Counted from the stretch's first letter, positions 11,707 through 23,887 are shown. The stretch: DNA of 64,000 bases from Gautieria morchelliformis (GCA_015179125.1 WHVA01000351.1:1-64000); one strand, 5' to 3'. Numbers and translations are program-made. Notes: generated by a model not told the origin, from the sequence alone.

Positions 11707-12181
11707 TGTGTGAGGACATGCTACCTGTGAGGACACGTTACGTGTGGGACATGTTATGTGTGGGGACACGTTACGTCTGAGGACATGCTACCAGTGGGGA
11801 CACATTACGTGTGGGGACATGCTACCTGTGAGGACACGTTACGTGTGGGACATGTTATGTGTGGGGACACGTTATGTGTGAGGACACGCTACCTGTGGGG
11901 ACACATTACGTGTGGGGACATGCTACCTGTGAGGACACGCTACCTGTGGGGACACGCTACCTGTGAGGACACGCTACCTGTGAGGACATGCTACCTGTGG
12001 GGACACCTTACGTGTGAGGACATGCTACCTGTGAGGACACCTTACGTGGGGGGACACGCTGCGTGTGAGGACACGCTACGTGTGAGGACATGCTACGTGT
12101 GAGGACATGCTACGTGTGAGGACACGCTACGTGTGAGGACACGCTACGTGTGAGGACACGCTACGTGTGAGGACATGCTAT
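11707..12181 (+). repeat. 17-bp minisatellite in Helitron copy 1
   Basis: Tandem units of about 17 bp of the type GTGAGGACACGCTACCT vary between GGGGAC/GAGGAC and CTACC/TTACG. Since 17 is not a multiple of 3 but three units make 51, any frame without a stop yields a periodic 17-residue pseudo-protein. It is not a gene. Confidence 0.9.
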
Positions 12182-12257
12182 CCAACTGCACTTTGGGTCT
12201 TCCCTCATTTCTGATTTTGGTATTGTTTCTGGTTCTGTGAGAGTGTCACCGGAGGAT

Positions 12258-12446
12258 CAGCTGGCATATCGATATAACCACTTTGGATTATGACAATAGG
12301 CGCAATCTTATAATCTCTGATGATTCAGTCAAGACTATTACCACTTTCATGTCTAGAGTCGCTGGGAGGCCCATCCCAGAGGTCGAGAGAGAGCTCTGCA
12401 TGTTCGGCTGTTCCATGGGTGCATACATGATTCATGATACTATATG
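12258..12446 (+). other. Conserved coding-like segment in Helitron copy 1
   Basis: This segment is nearly identical to 14,458-14,658 in copy 2, but about 60 bases are missing after the GATATAACCAC block. The segment in copy 2 reads as an open frame with Y-D-N-R-R-N and E-V-E-R-E-L. Unlike the surrounding minisatellites it has ordinary codon composition. It could be a captured host exon or an old Helitron ORF. I do not recognise the protein. Confidence 0.4.
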
Positions 12447-12711
12447 ATCAGGGATATATTTTGCATGATCCTATTTACCCCAATGCACTTGACCTTGCTG
12501 ATGCATTTGACCTTACCAAGGCGCTTGACCTACACCCCCGCGCGAAGCGCGGGTACCCACCTAGTCTAAGAGTGAAACGGGGGCAGTGGGTTGTGGGTGC
12601 CACTGACTAATAATGTTACGTAAAAATTAGGTCAGCGGAGCGAGCGGCGCAGCCGTGAGCCCAAGGCCCCTGGCCCAGGCCAGACCATTGACGCTGCGCA
12701 GTAGCGTCCCA

Positions 12712-12787
12712 GGTCACGTGACCGGTTCGCATTCGTCGTGACCATACGCGAGGGTGGTCTGTGCACGACCCTTCGCTCGGTATAAAG
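12712..12787 (+). promoter_or_regulatory. Promoter-like block of Helitron copy 2
   Basis: GGTCACGTGACC lies at 12,712-12,723 and TATAAAG at 12,781-12,787. The spacing and flanks resemble copy 1. Confidence 0.55.
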
Positions 12788-13361
12788 AGAGCGATGCTGC
12801 AGAACCGCACTCCCCACTGGTGTCTTCCTGTGTTCTGGCTGTGCTGGTGGGCTTACTATTGCTTTGGCTGGGCTCTGGGTGTCTTTGTGTGTGTCTCTGG
12901 GTGTCTCTGGGCTTCTCTGGCTGTGAATTGACATCAGCTTCTGCTTCAATGTCCTGTATATTTTTTTGATATTTTTTCGCAAATACATATCAATAAACCT
13001 AACTTATTAATAGCCAACTTAATTATCCTGTACATTTTTTTGATATTTTTTCGCAAGTAGATATCAATAACTTATTCTGACTTGGCTAAAGTTAATAACA
13101 ACTTCTGTTTTAATGTAGTGTGTTTTCTTTTTATCTTTTTTTGAAAAATAAATATGGATATCAATGCATTATCCTGACTTTGCGAAACTTTGTACCAGCT
13201 TCAGCTTAAATGTAGTGTACATTTTTTTGACATTTTTTCAAAAGGTAGATATCAATAAATTATCCTGACTTTGCTAACATTAATGACAACAGCTGCTTAA
13301 ATGTGGTTTCTTTTGCTATTGTATATATGTCACAAAATAGATACTGATACATGTCCCTGAT

Positions 13362-14327
13362 ATGTGTGAGGACACGTTATGTGTGGGGACACGCTACCTG
13401 TGAGGACACGTTATGTGTGGGGACATGCTACCTGTGGGGACACGTTACGTGTGGGGACATGCTACCTGTGAGGACACGTTACATGTGGGGACACGCTACC
13501 TGTGGGGACACGCTACCGGTGGGGACACATTACGTGTGGGGACATGCTACCTGTGAGGACATGCTACCTGTGGGGACATGCTACCTGTGGGGACACATTA
13601 CGTGTGGGGCCATGCTACCTGTGAGGACACGTTGCGTGTGGGGACACGCTGCCTGTGAGGACATGTTACGTGTGGGACATGTTATGTGTGGGGACACGTT
13701 ACGTGTGAGGACACACTACCAGTGGGGACATGTTACGTGTGGGGACACGCTACCGGTGGGGACACGTTACATGTGGGGACACGCTACCAGTGGGGACATG
13801 CTACCGGTGGGGACACGCTACCTGTGGGGACACGTTACGTGTGGGGACATGCTAGCTGTGAGGACACGCTACCTGTGAGGACACGCTACCTGTGAGGACA
13901 CGCTACCTGTGGGGACACGTTACGTGTGGGGACATGCTACCTGTGGGGACACGTTACGTGTGGGGACACGCTACCTGTGAGGACACGTTACATGTGGGGA
14001 CACGCTACCTGTGGGGACACGTTATGTGTGAGGACACGCTACCTGTGGGGACACATTACGTGTGAGGACACACTACCTGTGGGGACATGTTACGTGTGGG
14101 ACATGTTATGTGTGGGACATGTTTTGTGTGGGGACACGTTATGTGTGAGGACACCCTACCTGTGGGGACACACTACCTGTGGGGACATGTTACGTGTGGG
14201 ACATGTTATGTGTGGGACATGTTTTGTGTGGGGACACGTTATGTGTGAGGACACCCTACCTGTGGGGACACGTTACGTGTGAGGACATACTACCTGTGAG
14301 GACACGTTACGTGTGAGGACATGCTAT
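13362..14327 (+). repeat. Long 17-bp minisatellite in Helitron copy 2
   Basis: More than 50 tandem units of the type GTGGGGACACGCTACCT are present. Long open frames across it (for example 13,351-13,878) are a by-product of the repeat and not genes. Confidence 0.9.
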
Positions 14328-14457
14328 CCAACTGCACTTTGGGTCTTCCCCCATTTCTGATTTTGGCATTGTTTCTGGTTCTGTGAGTGTCACCGGAGGA
14401 TCAGCTGGCATATCGATATAACCACATTGTCAAAATTCAGGATCCCCAAGATCACTA

Positions 14458-14658
14458 TTGGATCTATTTCACAATGCACAAGCTTTGAAACCTGTGGATT
14501 ATGACAATAGGCGCAATCTTATAATCTCTGGTGATTCAGTCAAGACTATTACCACTGTCATGTCTAGAGTCGCTGGGAGGCCCATCCCAGAGGTCGAGAG
14601 AGAGCTCTGCATGTTCGGCTGTTCCATGGGTGCATACATGATTCATGATACTATGTGA
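14458..14658 (+). CDS. Small conserved ORF in Helitron copy 2, unknown
   Basis: A 66-codon frame opens with ATG, has mixed composition (D-Y-D-N-R-R-N, V-A-G-R-P-I-P-E-V-E-R-E-L) and ends in TGA. The same sequence, with an internal 60-bp deletion near the start, is in copy 1. Its preservation in two copies is compatible with a captured exon, but two recent duplicates would look the same whether or not it codes. I do not recognise the family. Confidence 0.25.
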   Translation: MDLFHNAQALKPVDYDNRRNLIISGDSVKTITTVMSRVAGRPIPEVERELCMFGCSMGAYMIHDTM

Positions 14659-14697
14659 TCAGGGATATATTTTGCATGATCCTATTTACCCCAATGC

Positions 14698-14836
14698 ACT
14701 TGACCTTACTGATTCGCTTGACCTTACTGATTCACTTGACCTTACTGATGCATTTGACCTTACTGATGCATTTGACCTTACTGATGCATATGACCTTACT
14801 GATGCATTTGACCTTACTGATGCATTTGACCTTACC
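14698..14836 (+). repeat. 18-bp tandem repeat near Helitron 3' end
   Basis: About eight units of TTTGACCTTACTGATGCA are present. Copies 1 and 4 carry only two or three related units at the equivalent place, so this is a local expansion close to the hairpin terminus. Confidence 0.85.
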
Positions 14837-15008
14837 AAGGCGCTTGACCTACACCCCCGCGCGAAGCGCGGATACCCACCTAGTTACACTATATGAAAGC
14901 GGCTCGGTGGGAGGTTGTGGGCGCTGCTGACAAATAATATTATGTAAAAATTAGGTCAGCGGCGAGCGGCGCAGCCGCGAGCAATGAACGCTGCGCAGCA
15001 GCGTCCGT

Positions 15009-15066
15009 GGTCACGTGACCCGTTCGCGCGTGGTCCGTGCACGACACGCGCGCGCGGTATATAAAG
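15009..15066 (+). promoter_or_regulatory. Promoter-like block of Helitron copy 3
   Basis: GGTCACGTGACC lies at 15,009-15,020 and TATATAAAG at 15,058-15,066. A short GC-rich stretch with CGCGCG separates them. Confidence 0.55.
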
Positions 15067-16085
15067 GCAGTTCGGTAGGGTGGAATGCCAGGAATCTGCC
15101 TGACCGGCAATTCCTCACTCTGCTGGCTGCTCTCTCTGCTCTCTCTGCTCTCTCTGCTGTGTCTGCTTTCTGCTGTCTGCTGTGTCTGCGCTGTCTGCTG
15201 TCTGCTGTGCTCTCTGGTGTCTCCTCCTTGAGCTGGCTGGCTGTCAATGGCTTTGGTTGGCTGGCTATCTATTGGCTTGGCTGGCTTTCTATTGGTAAGT
15301 AATATCTCTTTTTTAATGCATTCCCATGTATTTTATTTTATTTGTGTTTGTAATTTTATTGGTTCCTTTTTTTTTTTTCATCATATTGTATTGTCACATG
15401 TACTTTATATTTCTGTGAATTTTTTCGAAAAATAGATTTAAATAAAATCCCAAGACTGCCAAAAAAAAGTATTTATATATATATATTTTCAGGTTTTTTT
15501 CGAAAATTGACAGTTTCCTCTAAAATTAATGACAAAAGCTTCTACTTTTAAATGTGGTTTTTTTTGTTGTTTTATTTACTGTAAAGCTGCCAGGCACTCC
15601 TTCTCTGGCTATACTGGTGGCTGGCTTACTATGGCTTTGGCTGGGCTCTGAGTTTCTCTGTCAGTCTCTGGGCTTCTCTGGCTTTGGCTGGGTATTAATA
15701 ACAGCTTCTGCTTCAATGTACTGTACTTTTTTGACATTTTTTCACAGATAGATGTCAATAAATTATCCTGACTTTGTGAAAATTGACAACAGCTCCAGCT
15801 TAAATGTACAGTGCATTTGTTTGACATTTTTCGAATAATAGATATCTTGACTCTGCTAAAATTAATAATAACTTCAGCTTAAATGTACTGGACATTTGTT
15901 TTGACATTTTTCAAAAAATAGATAATCCTGACTTTGCTAAAAATTAATGACAGCAGCTGCTTAAATATGGCTTCCTTTACTATTTTATTTATATCTGTAT
16001 GTCACAAAATAGATATTGATACATGTCCCTGAGTTTGCTAAAAGTTAATGAAAAGACAGCCTCTGCTTGCTTCACTTTGAGGCCC

Positions 16086-16922
16086 TTGGGATATGCTACA
16101 CATGCCATTGGGACATGCTACACACAATATGCATGGGGACATGCACGCTATGCATGGAGACACATATGTTATGCGTGGAGACATGCATGTTAGGCGTGGA
16201 TACATGCATGTTAGGTGTGGAGACATGCATGTTGTGTATGAGGACACGCATGCTATGCTTGGGGACATGCATGTTATGCATAGAGACACACATGTTATGC
16301 ATGGGGACAAGCATGTTATGCATGGGCACACACACACTATGCATGGGGATGTGCACACTATATGGTGGGATACACTATGCTTGGGGGACATGGTACAAAC
16401 AAGAGACACACTATGCACACTATGCATGGGGAAAACACTACAAACAAGGGACATTCTACACATGCTATCCTTGGGGGACATGTTATGCATGGGGGACACA
16501 CTTTGCACACTATACTTGAGGGAGAGGCTACACACACTATGTGTAGGGACATGCTACACATGTGGACACGCTATGCATGGGGGACACACATGCTATAATT
16601 TAGGGAAATGCTACACACAAAATACTTGAGGGATATGTTATGCATGTGGGACATGCCACACACACGGTACTTGGGGACATGCTGCATGTGGGGACACACT
16701 ATGCACCCTATACGTAGGTACACGTTACAAACAAGGGACACACTACACACACTATACTTGAGGGACACAGTATGCACACTATACTTGGGGACACAGTACA
16801 TGTGGGGACATGCCACCTGTGAGGACACACTACATGTGAGGATGCGATATGTGTGAGGACAGATGAAGTGTGATGACACACTACAGGTGAGGACATGCTA
16901 CACGTGAGGTAGGGGACACACA
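16086..16922 (+). repeat. Degenerate minisatellite in Helitron copy 3
   Basis: Tandem units built on GGGGACATGC and CTATGCATG are related to the 17-bp repeat of copies 1 and 2 but are more diverged and of less regular length. The long frames here are artefacts of repetition. Confidence 0.85.
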
Positions 16923-16952
16923 GACATGGGATAAATGTGTAGAGTCATTACC

Positions 16953-17640
16953 TGTTATGTATCAGGTTTGGCTCTAAAAGGACTGCGGCTTCAACTTATA
17001 TGTTGCGCCCCCAACTATCATCCTAAGTATTTTGGAGATTGGAGATTGGAAGTTGGAAGAGGTCAAGTATTATAACTGAAGAGGTAAGGGTTCAAGAATT
17101 AAGTGAAGTTGGATATCAGAAATCGAGTTGGAAGATGGAGGTCAGAGAGGCAGAGGCCTTGCAAGTACTTGCTGTGCTAAGAATAGGAAACAGTGCAAAG
17201 GGAGTCACATATTAAAGTTGATTATCTGATTGTAGACCAGAGGCATACGTGACTGGGTTTTATACAAAGAGCTGAAACAACATGTCAGAAGGTAGAGAGG
17301 TAAGCAATTCCAGTGCAAGCAAAAGTCACTAGGATACATGGAGTAAGTAACTAATGCGGAACAAGAGGAACTACCAGGGGGTGCAGGGTAGAACTAAGAA
17401 CAATGGGCAAAAGAACAAGGGGTGTGTAGGTCTAATTGATAGCAAAACAAATGGAACTTCTGATGATCCAGCCTTGCTGTGCTGACAGTTGAGTACGGAA
17501 GGCCGGTGAATAGAGGCATAGGGGGAAACATGTGAATAGGAAAGAGCAAGGGGATCAAAAGGGCAAAGTGTGGATGTTGCGGAATAGAGTTGGAGGAGGT
17601 GTGGACGTACTGGAGTTGGTCAACCAGTATGGTCATAACA
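16953..17640 (+). mobile_element. Solo LTR (TGTTACG family) in Helitron copy 3
   Basis: It starts TGTTATGTATC, ends GGTCATAACA, and is flanked by the 5-bp duplication TTACC (16,948-16,952 and 17,641-17,645). There is no internal region, so it arose by LTR-LTR recombination. The same LTR family sits at the same Helitron position in the truncated copy ending at 27,151, with TTACC on its right side. Confidence 0.88.
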
Positions 17641-17770
17641 TTACCTACCTTGGAATGTGTTTGACTTATCCCAAGTTTGATTTACCCAAGGCGTTTGACC
17701 TTGCTGATGCGTTTGACCTTACCGAGGCGTTTGACTTGCACCCCCGTGCAAAGCGCGGGTATCCACCTAG

Positions 17771-20700
17771 TCTAAGAGTTAAACGTGGGGGGTGGGTGGT
17801 TGTGGGCCCACTGACCAATGCTTGGTCATTAGTTTGTCAGCGGCACAGCCGCGAGCCCTAGGCCCTACCCGCGGTTCTCGCCGGTCTGCTGGCTCCAGCG
17901 CTCGAGGCTGCGCAGCGTTCTGGTGGCTCAAGTGCTCAAAGCCGCGCTGTGCTGGCAGAACGCTGCGCAGCCGCTTTGCGCACTCCACCACCACCCTCCT
18001 CTCCTCTCTGCCCACTAGATAGAATAAAATTGCGTGAGTGAAATAATAGATAGCCTATATAGTGTACACTACAAAAGATCTCTTCCCAGGGAGATCTCTG
18101 CTGTGAACTATTGGGGTTGACCTCTTCAGTGGGGCAGCTTTTTCTCTGCTAAGGAGCCAGGTAGTCATCCCAGGCTGCCTTAGAGGGAGCCACAATTGCA
18201 TTGCAGTTCTCTTATTGTTGACTTGCACTACTGGTGGCTGAAGAAGACATCTCCCCAGGACCAGGACCAGGACCAGGACCAGGACCTTTTACTGCAATTA
18301 TTCCAGTTGGATAGCTAAACAAGACTTGGATATTTTCATCAAAAAATTTCCCCATCCCTTCCTTGGTACATATATTTCCCTGTGGTCTGGTGTGAGCCAT
18401 CTGACATTTTCTTTTTTTTTTTAAATAGAAATTAATAAATTCCCTTGACTTTGCCTAACAAACAAACTCCCCGTCCCTTCATTGGTATGTATGTATTTCT
18501 CTGTGGTCTGGTGTGAGCGGTCTGACTTTTATTTAATTAGAAATTAATAAATTCCCCTGACTTTGCCCAAGAAAAATTAACAACAACAGCGTCTGCTTGC
18601 AAATGTAAGTGGAAGTGGGGTAGCTTGATTGTTCCTCTAAGCTTATGCCTGCATTTCTCAGGGATCCTTCTACTCCAGAGAGAAATCGTCAGCAGGAGCG
18701 TGAAAGGGAAAGGGAGGAGCAAGAGGGTCATATGACGTCGCCCACTGATAGGAGAGCGCGTGCACTTGCTGCTGCTGCTGTCAGAGCTCAGGACCAGCCT
18801 CCCCCTCAACCACAGCCTTTTGCCACCCCTCACCCTCCTCCTAGAAGCAATGTCGCTGATCCTTTTCAACAACCTGCTGCAGGGCCATCACGTCCTCCTA
18901 TCCTTGCGGGGCCACCACATCCTCCTATGCCTGCAGGGCCGTCACGTCCTCCCAATCCCAGTCCTGGACAGCAGGTGGCAGCCCTTCATGCTCAGTTAGC
19001 AGCAATCCCAGCAGCACAGCCCTTGAGAAGATACAGGCAGGAGCCTATACAGCCACCTCCCAATCTTCCTGTGGTTGGTTCTGCAGGAATTTCACAGTTG
19101 TGTGCTCAGGCTGCTGAGCAGTCTGCTATATTGCAGCAATTGGGAAGAGGTAGACAGGCAGCTAATCCTCCTATAGTAGGTTCTGCAGGAGTGGCAGCAT
19201 TGCCGGCTCAGGCCAATGCAATAAGACCAATGCCTCAGCTACTCCCTGCGCTTCTGCGGCCTCTTCAGTGACTCCCTGCACCTCCTCAGCCTCCTCAGCC
19301 ACTCCCTGCACCTCCACAGCCTCTTCTGCCACTCCCTGCACCTCCACAGCCTCTTCTGCCACTCCCTGCACCTCCTCAGCCTCCTCAGCCACTCCCTGTA
19401 CCTCGACAGCGTCCTCAGCAACCTCCTCCTCCTATTCCACTTGGTCGCTCTAGAATAATCGAGGCAGATGTGCAGCGTCATGATCTGGGTCCCATGGTTG
19501 TTGCCTGCCCTGACTGTAAAGCATTGCACTGGATGGCAGAACACCTGCAGAAATCCTCAAATGTGCAGCCCAGGTTTGGTGATTGCTGTATAAAAGGAAA
19601 GGTGCAGCTTCCAGAGCTGCCGGTGCTCCCTCAGCCATTGAGACGGCTCTTAGAGGGCCAGGACCCTGAGGCCAAACAGTTTCGCCAGAACATCAGGCAG
19701 TATAATGCGGTGTTTGCATTCACTTCCTTGGGTGCCGACTTTGACCTAGATTTGCTTCGGGAGGGTCGTGCTCCATGTCCTCAAGCTGCAGGGCAAACTG
19801 TATCATATTCATGGCTCTCTCATCCCTAACCCTGAGAGGCAGATACAGTATGCCCAACTTTATATATATGATCCAGCATTGGCTTTGGCACAGAGGAACG
19901 CGCGTAACCCAGGGCTGTCTCCAACTATCATGGGAGACCTGCAGGAAGTGCTCCTCCTATGCAATCCTCATGTTCCCATATATAGACAAGCGGCTGAGAG
20001 GCTCAGAGCTCAGGGACAGAATGGTGAGATCTGGGCTAGGCTCACATACAGGGAACACAGGGATCCTAGGAGGTATAATATCCCTACTGTGGATGAGAGT
20101 GCGGTGGTTCTTCCTGGAGATGGCATCAACCCTGAACCTAGGGATGTTATTGTCCAGCTCAAAGGTGGACACTTTCGAAGGGTATCTGATATGAATCCAA
20201 ACTATGCCTCTCTTCACTATGTCTTGCTCTTTCCCAGGGGAGAGTTGGGGTGGCAACCTGGTATTCGCTATCGCCAATTACCAGGCGAGCATGAGCGACG
20301 TGGGCGTGTCACCCAAATTCAGTACCATTCCTATCGTCTCTTCCAGAGAACAGAAGAACCTACAACACTCCTGCGTGCTGGCAAATTATTCCAGCAGTAC
20401 ATTGTAGACTCTTGGGCCACTGCAGAGCAAAGCAGGCTGTGGTGGATCAGGACAAATCAACACACTCCGTGCTGAGATGTATAACCAGATGATGGATGCC
20501 TTTCATCGCAATGACAATGACAGAGATCCAAACAACTTGGGACAAGGTCCATTCTGCCTGCCACATTTCAGGGGGGGACACGGGACATGCAGGAAAACCT
20601 GCAGAACTCTCTGGCCATTTCAAGGAAGTATGGTGTGGCCGATCTCTTTATTACCATGACTGCCAATCCCAACTGGCAGGAGATATTGGATGCATTGTTG

Positions 20701-23700
20701 CCTGGACGAACTCCTCAGGACAGACCTGACTTGGTGTCATGGGTGTTCCAGCTCAAAAAGAAATACCTCGTTGACTTGATCGTCAAGGAAAAGATTTTTG
20801 GGGAAACCGTCGCTCGCGTGCACACCATTGAATTCCAGAAAAGGGGACTCCCACACATGCATATTCTTATCTGGTTTGAAAGAGATTCCAAGATCAGACA
20901 TCCACATGAGGTGGATTCAATGATTTCGGCAGAGTTCCCTGATCCAGAGACTCATCCTGTCCTCTACCGGTTGGTCTGTGAGCTGATGACACATGGTCCC
21001 TGTGGAGAAATGAATCGAAATGCACCCTGCATGGAAAATGGCAAGTGCAAGAAAAACTTCCCAAAGCCATTCTGTGAGGAAACCAGTCTGAATGAGGATG
21101 GATATCCAAAATATCGTCGTCGCAATGATGGAAGGCTGCACAATGTCAGAGGTGACATGCTGGACAACAGATGGGTTGTGCCATACTCTGCTCTGCTCTT
21201 GCTCAAATTCTGGTGTCACATCAACCCTGAACTCACCATCAATGTGAGGTGTATCAAGTATATCCACAAGTATCTCTACAAGGGCCATGATCGGACCACC
21301 ATGGAGTTTGGTCGCACCCAGGATGAAATTAAGCAGTACCTGGACGCTCGCTATGTCAGTGTTCATGAGGCCTTTTGGAGGTTGCTGGAGCGGGAAATCC
21401 ACACCCAGGTGCCTGCAGTCATGGCACTGCCAGTCCATGAAAAGGACCATCACACAATCATCTTTGATCCCAACCAGGATGTGGACAACATCCTGGAAAG
21501 GGCTGAGGCGAAAAAGACACCGCTCATGGCTTACTTTGAGGCCAATGATATCTACCCTGAAGCACGTGATCTGCTCTATGTGGAGTTTCCTGAGCATTTT
21601 ACCTGGCAAGCACAGGAAAAGGTATGGACACCACGCCAAAGAAGTTTTAGCATCGGTCGCCTTCACTTTGCAAACCCTAAATCAGGAGAGAGATTTTTTG
21701 TGCGCACTCTCCTCACAGTGGTCAAGGGGGCTAGATCCTTTGAGGAGCTTAGGTCGGTGGATGGCATACAATATGCTACTTACAAGGAGGCCTGTCGTGC
21801 AAGGGGACTTCTGGATGATGATCAGGAGTTGAGGTTGTGTCTCCAGGAAGCCAGTGGCATGAAAACAGGTGCTCAGCTCAGACATCTCTTTGCCACCATC
21901 CTTGGCCATTGCAATCCATCGGGCCCCGGCAGATTATGGGATGGCTTCAGGGAGCACATATGTGATGATCTCAGACATCAGCTCCAAATCAGACATGGTA
22001 TGCAGAATCCACAGGATGATCAGGTTTATGATTTTGGCCTCTTTCTCTTGGAAAAAATCCTCCAGCAGGGTGGAATGTCCTTGAGCAGCTTTAAAGATAT
22101 GCCTCGGGTGGTAGGGGAGTGGGAGGTCCTGATTGGAAACAGGTTCATAGCTGAGCAGAGGGACTATGACCCTGTTCAAGAGAGGCAGATGGCTGATGAG
22201 GAGGTTCCCAAGCTGAATGAGGGGCAAAGGTCTGCGCATGATCAGATATTATGGTCGGCACTGACCAAAGATGCTCATGGGAAACCTGATGGACAAATGT
22301 TTTTTGTCACTGGCTCAGGTGGCGCTGGGAAATCATTCACATGGAACACTCTAATCCACTCCTGTAGAGCGGAGAGCCTCATTGTGATTGCAGTAGCCTC
22401 ATCTCCCTTATCCTCACTAAGGGTACTCTCATAGCATGCTTGGAATTCCCATTCCTGACCATGAGCGCTCTCTCTCCTCCATCACAAAGAACTCTGACAA
22501 GGCTGACATGCTGAGACAGGCCAGTCTCCTCATCTGGGATGAGGCTGCAATGCAGCATCGCCATGCCATAGAGGCCATTGACAGGACACTGAGGGATTTC
22601 CTTGACCAGCCTGACAGACCCTTTGGTGGCATCACAGTCACCTTTGGAGGTGACTTTCAGCAGACTCTCCCAATTGTCCCTAAAGGCTCCAAGGAGGATA
22701 TCGTGGGAGCTACCCTTCAGAAGTCATATCTGTGGCCAAAGATCAGGGTCCTCCATCTGACAGAGAACATGCGGGTGAGAAATGACCCTGACAGAGCCAG
22801 GTTTGCAGAATGGCTGCAGAATGTGGGCCAGGGAAAGGATCTCCCACTAGATCATACGTTCTCACTCCCTCCTCACATGGTTTGTGGCCCTGGAATTGAA
22901 GATCTGATCCAGGAAATATACCCTGGCATTGGCAATCAAGTCCCTGCCCAGGACAATTACTTTTTGGAGTGTGCCATCCTCTGTGCCAGAAACACTGAGG
23001 TCAATGAGATCAATTCCATGGTGTTTAGGGAGTTTCCAGGTGATGCTCAGGTCTTGCACTGCGCAAATTCCATTGAAGAATCCGACGATATAGATCGGTA
23101 TCCTGTGGAGTATCTGAATTCCATAGAGATGGGCTGTCTTCCTCCTGCTCGCTTGGAAGTCAAGCCTGGAGTGCCTCTGATGCTGTTGCGCAATTTGGAT
23201 CAGAAGCAAGGACTATGCAATGGGACAAGGTTGCGGTTGGTGAGGATAAGCATTAGAGTGTTGGAGGTCAGGATCATCTCAGGTCCATGTGCAGGCAATA
23301 TTGCTTTCATCCCCAGGATCATCATTAAGCCATCAGAGGGAGAGTTGCCATTTGTGCTGCAAAGGAGGCAGTTTCCAGTGCGTTTGGCATTTGCAATGAC
23401 TATCAACAAGTCTCAGGGACAGTCTTTGGGTACGGTTGGGCTGGACCTGAGATATCCAGTGTTTGGACATGGTCAGTTGTATGTTGGTGTATCAAGAGGG
23501 ACCAATTGGAACAGAGTGAAGGTCTTGCTTGAGGAGGGTTTGGAAACAACCAACATAGTATATAAAGATGTATTACTTAGAGCTCCTTGATTTTTTATAT
23601 CCACTTCTCTTGATATGGTTTATGTGTTTGACTTCATTTTACTTGATGCAAATTGATTACTTTGGTTTTCCCCAATGTACTTGACCTTACTGATATGTTA

Positions 23701-23773
23701 GACTTACTGATGCATTTGACCCTACCGAGGCGCTTGACCTACACCCCCGCGCGAAGCGCGGGTACCCACCTAG
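17771..23773 (+). mobile_element. Helitron copy 4, autonomous type but degenerate
   Basis: This 6.0-kb element starts TCTAAGAGTTAAACG after the CTAG of copy 3 and ends in hairpin-CTAG at 23,770-23,773. It carries the Rep-helicase region (18,645-23,590). Its 5' non-coding region lacks the E-box palindrome and has a different GC-rich block. A GGACCA microsatellite lies at about 18,256-18,286. It shares the 3' terminal sequence with the non-coding copies, so an intact relative of it could have mobilised them. Confidence 0.88.
18645..23590 (+). pseudogene. Helitron Rep-helicase (RepHel), broken
   Basis: RepHel nicks DNA by its HUH nuclease and unwinds it during rolling-circle transposition. The frame is interrupted by a TGA at 19,269-19,271 in a Pro-rich region and by shifts near 19,767, 20,460, 20,540 and 22,400-22,430. 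Visible parts are a Pro/Gln-rich N-terminus; a C-x2-C zinc-like motif (about 19,505); the Helitron N-domain; the HUH motif G-L-P-H-M-H-I (about 20,850); the paired catalytic tyrosines in K-Y-I-H-K-Y-L-Y-K-G (about 21,255); Walker A G-S-G-G-A-G-K-S (about 22,315); Walker B-like L-L-I-W-D-E-A (about 22,530); G-G-D-F-Q-Q; and the C-terminal N-K-S-Q-G-Q-S and H-G-Q-L-Y-V-G-V-S-R. All core motifs are still readable, so inactivation is recent. Confidence 0.93.
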
Positions 23774-23887
23774 TTACACTATATGAAAGCGGCTCGGTGG
23801 GTTGTGGGCGCACCGCTGACAAATAATATTATGTAAGAATTATGTCAGCGGCGAGCGGCGCAGCCGCGAGCACCAACGCTGCGCAGC

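Larger units (their letters stand above)
10871..12564 (+). mobile_element. Helitron copy 1, non-autonomous
   Basis: The 5' end starts TCTAAGAGTGAAACG immediately after an A. The 3' end has the Helitron hairpin CCCGCGC-GAA-GCGCGGG (12,537-12,553) followed by TACCCAC and CTAG (12,561-12,564). There is no target-site duplication, as expected for Helitrons. In order it holds a GC-rich 5' block, an E-box palindrome and TATA box, a TGTGTCTCTGGG minisatellite (11,160-11,270), AT-rich repeats with a TTTTTTGATATTTTTTCGC core, the 17-bp minisatellite, a conserved coding-like segment, and the 3' hairpin. It encodes no transposase, so it would depend on an autonomous copy. The next copy begins at the very next base. 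Confidence 0.88.
12565..14883 (+). mobile_element. Helitron copy 2, non-autonomous
   Basis: It starts TCTAAGAGTGAAACG directly after the CTAG of copy 1 and ends with the same hairpin and CTAG at 14,880-14,883. The internal order matches copy 1. The minisatellite is twice as long (13,362-14,327), and an 18-bp repeat is expanded near the 3' end. The tight head-to-tail junction with copies 1 and 3 shows a tandem array. Confidence 0.88.
14884..17770 (+). mobile_element. Helitron copy 3, non-autonomous, with solo LTR inside
   Basis: It begins TTACACTATATGAAAG right after the CTAG of copy 2 and ends with hairpin and CTAG (17,767-17,770). The start is TT and not TC; copy 5 has the same start, so this is a subfamily. 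A 688-bp solo LTR (16,953-17,640) is inserted near the 3' end; without it and its target duplication the element is about 2.2 kb. After the TATA box there is a perfect-looking 5' splice site (GTAAGT, about 15,295) and a TTTTCAG at about 15,489, so its transcript may be spliced. Confidence 0.85.

Noticed and set aside
11758-14282. Several 66-175 aa open frames reading W-G-H-(A/V)-T-C-E-D-T-L periodically
   Set aside because: They are translations of the 17-bp minisatellite; three units give a 51-base cycle, so any stop-free frame gives a periodic peptide. No start context or non-repeat sequence supports a gene.
11707-14327. CRISPR-like regular array
   Set aside because: The units are contiguous without unique spacers, and the host is eukaryotic. 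It is a minisatellite inside a Helitron.
14645-14930. Leu-rich or Asp-rich small proteins (F-D-L-T-D-A repeats)
   Set aside because: They come from the 18-bp tandem repeat before the Helitron 3' end.
16038-16535. Cys/Ser-rich minus-strand frame in Helitron copy 3
   Set aside because: It is antisense of the ATGC-rich minisatellite; the apparent Cys richness follows from ACA/GCA repeats.
19171-19544. Minus-strand frames rich in Glu/Val (V-Q-G-V-A-E-E)
   Set aside because: They are antisense to the Pro/Gln-rich repeat of RepHel.
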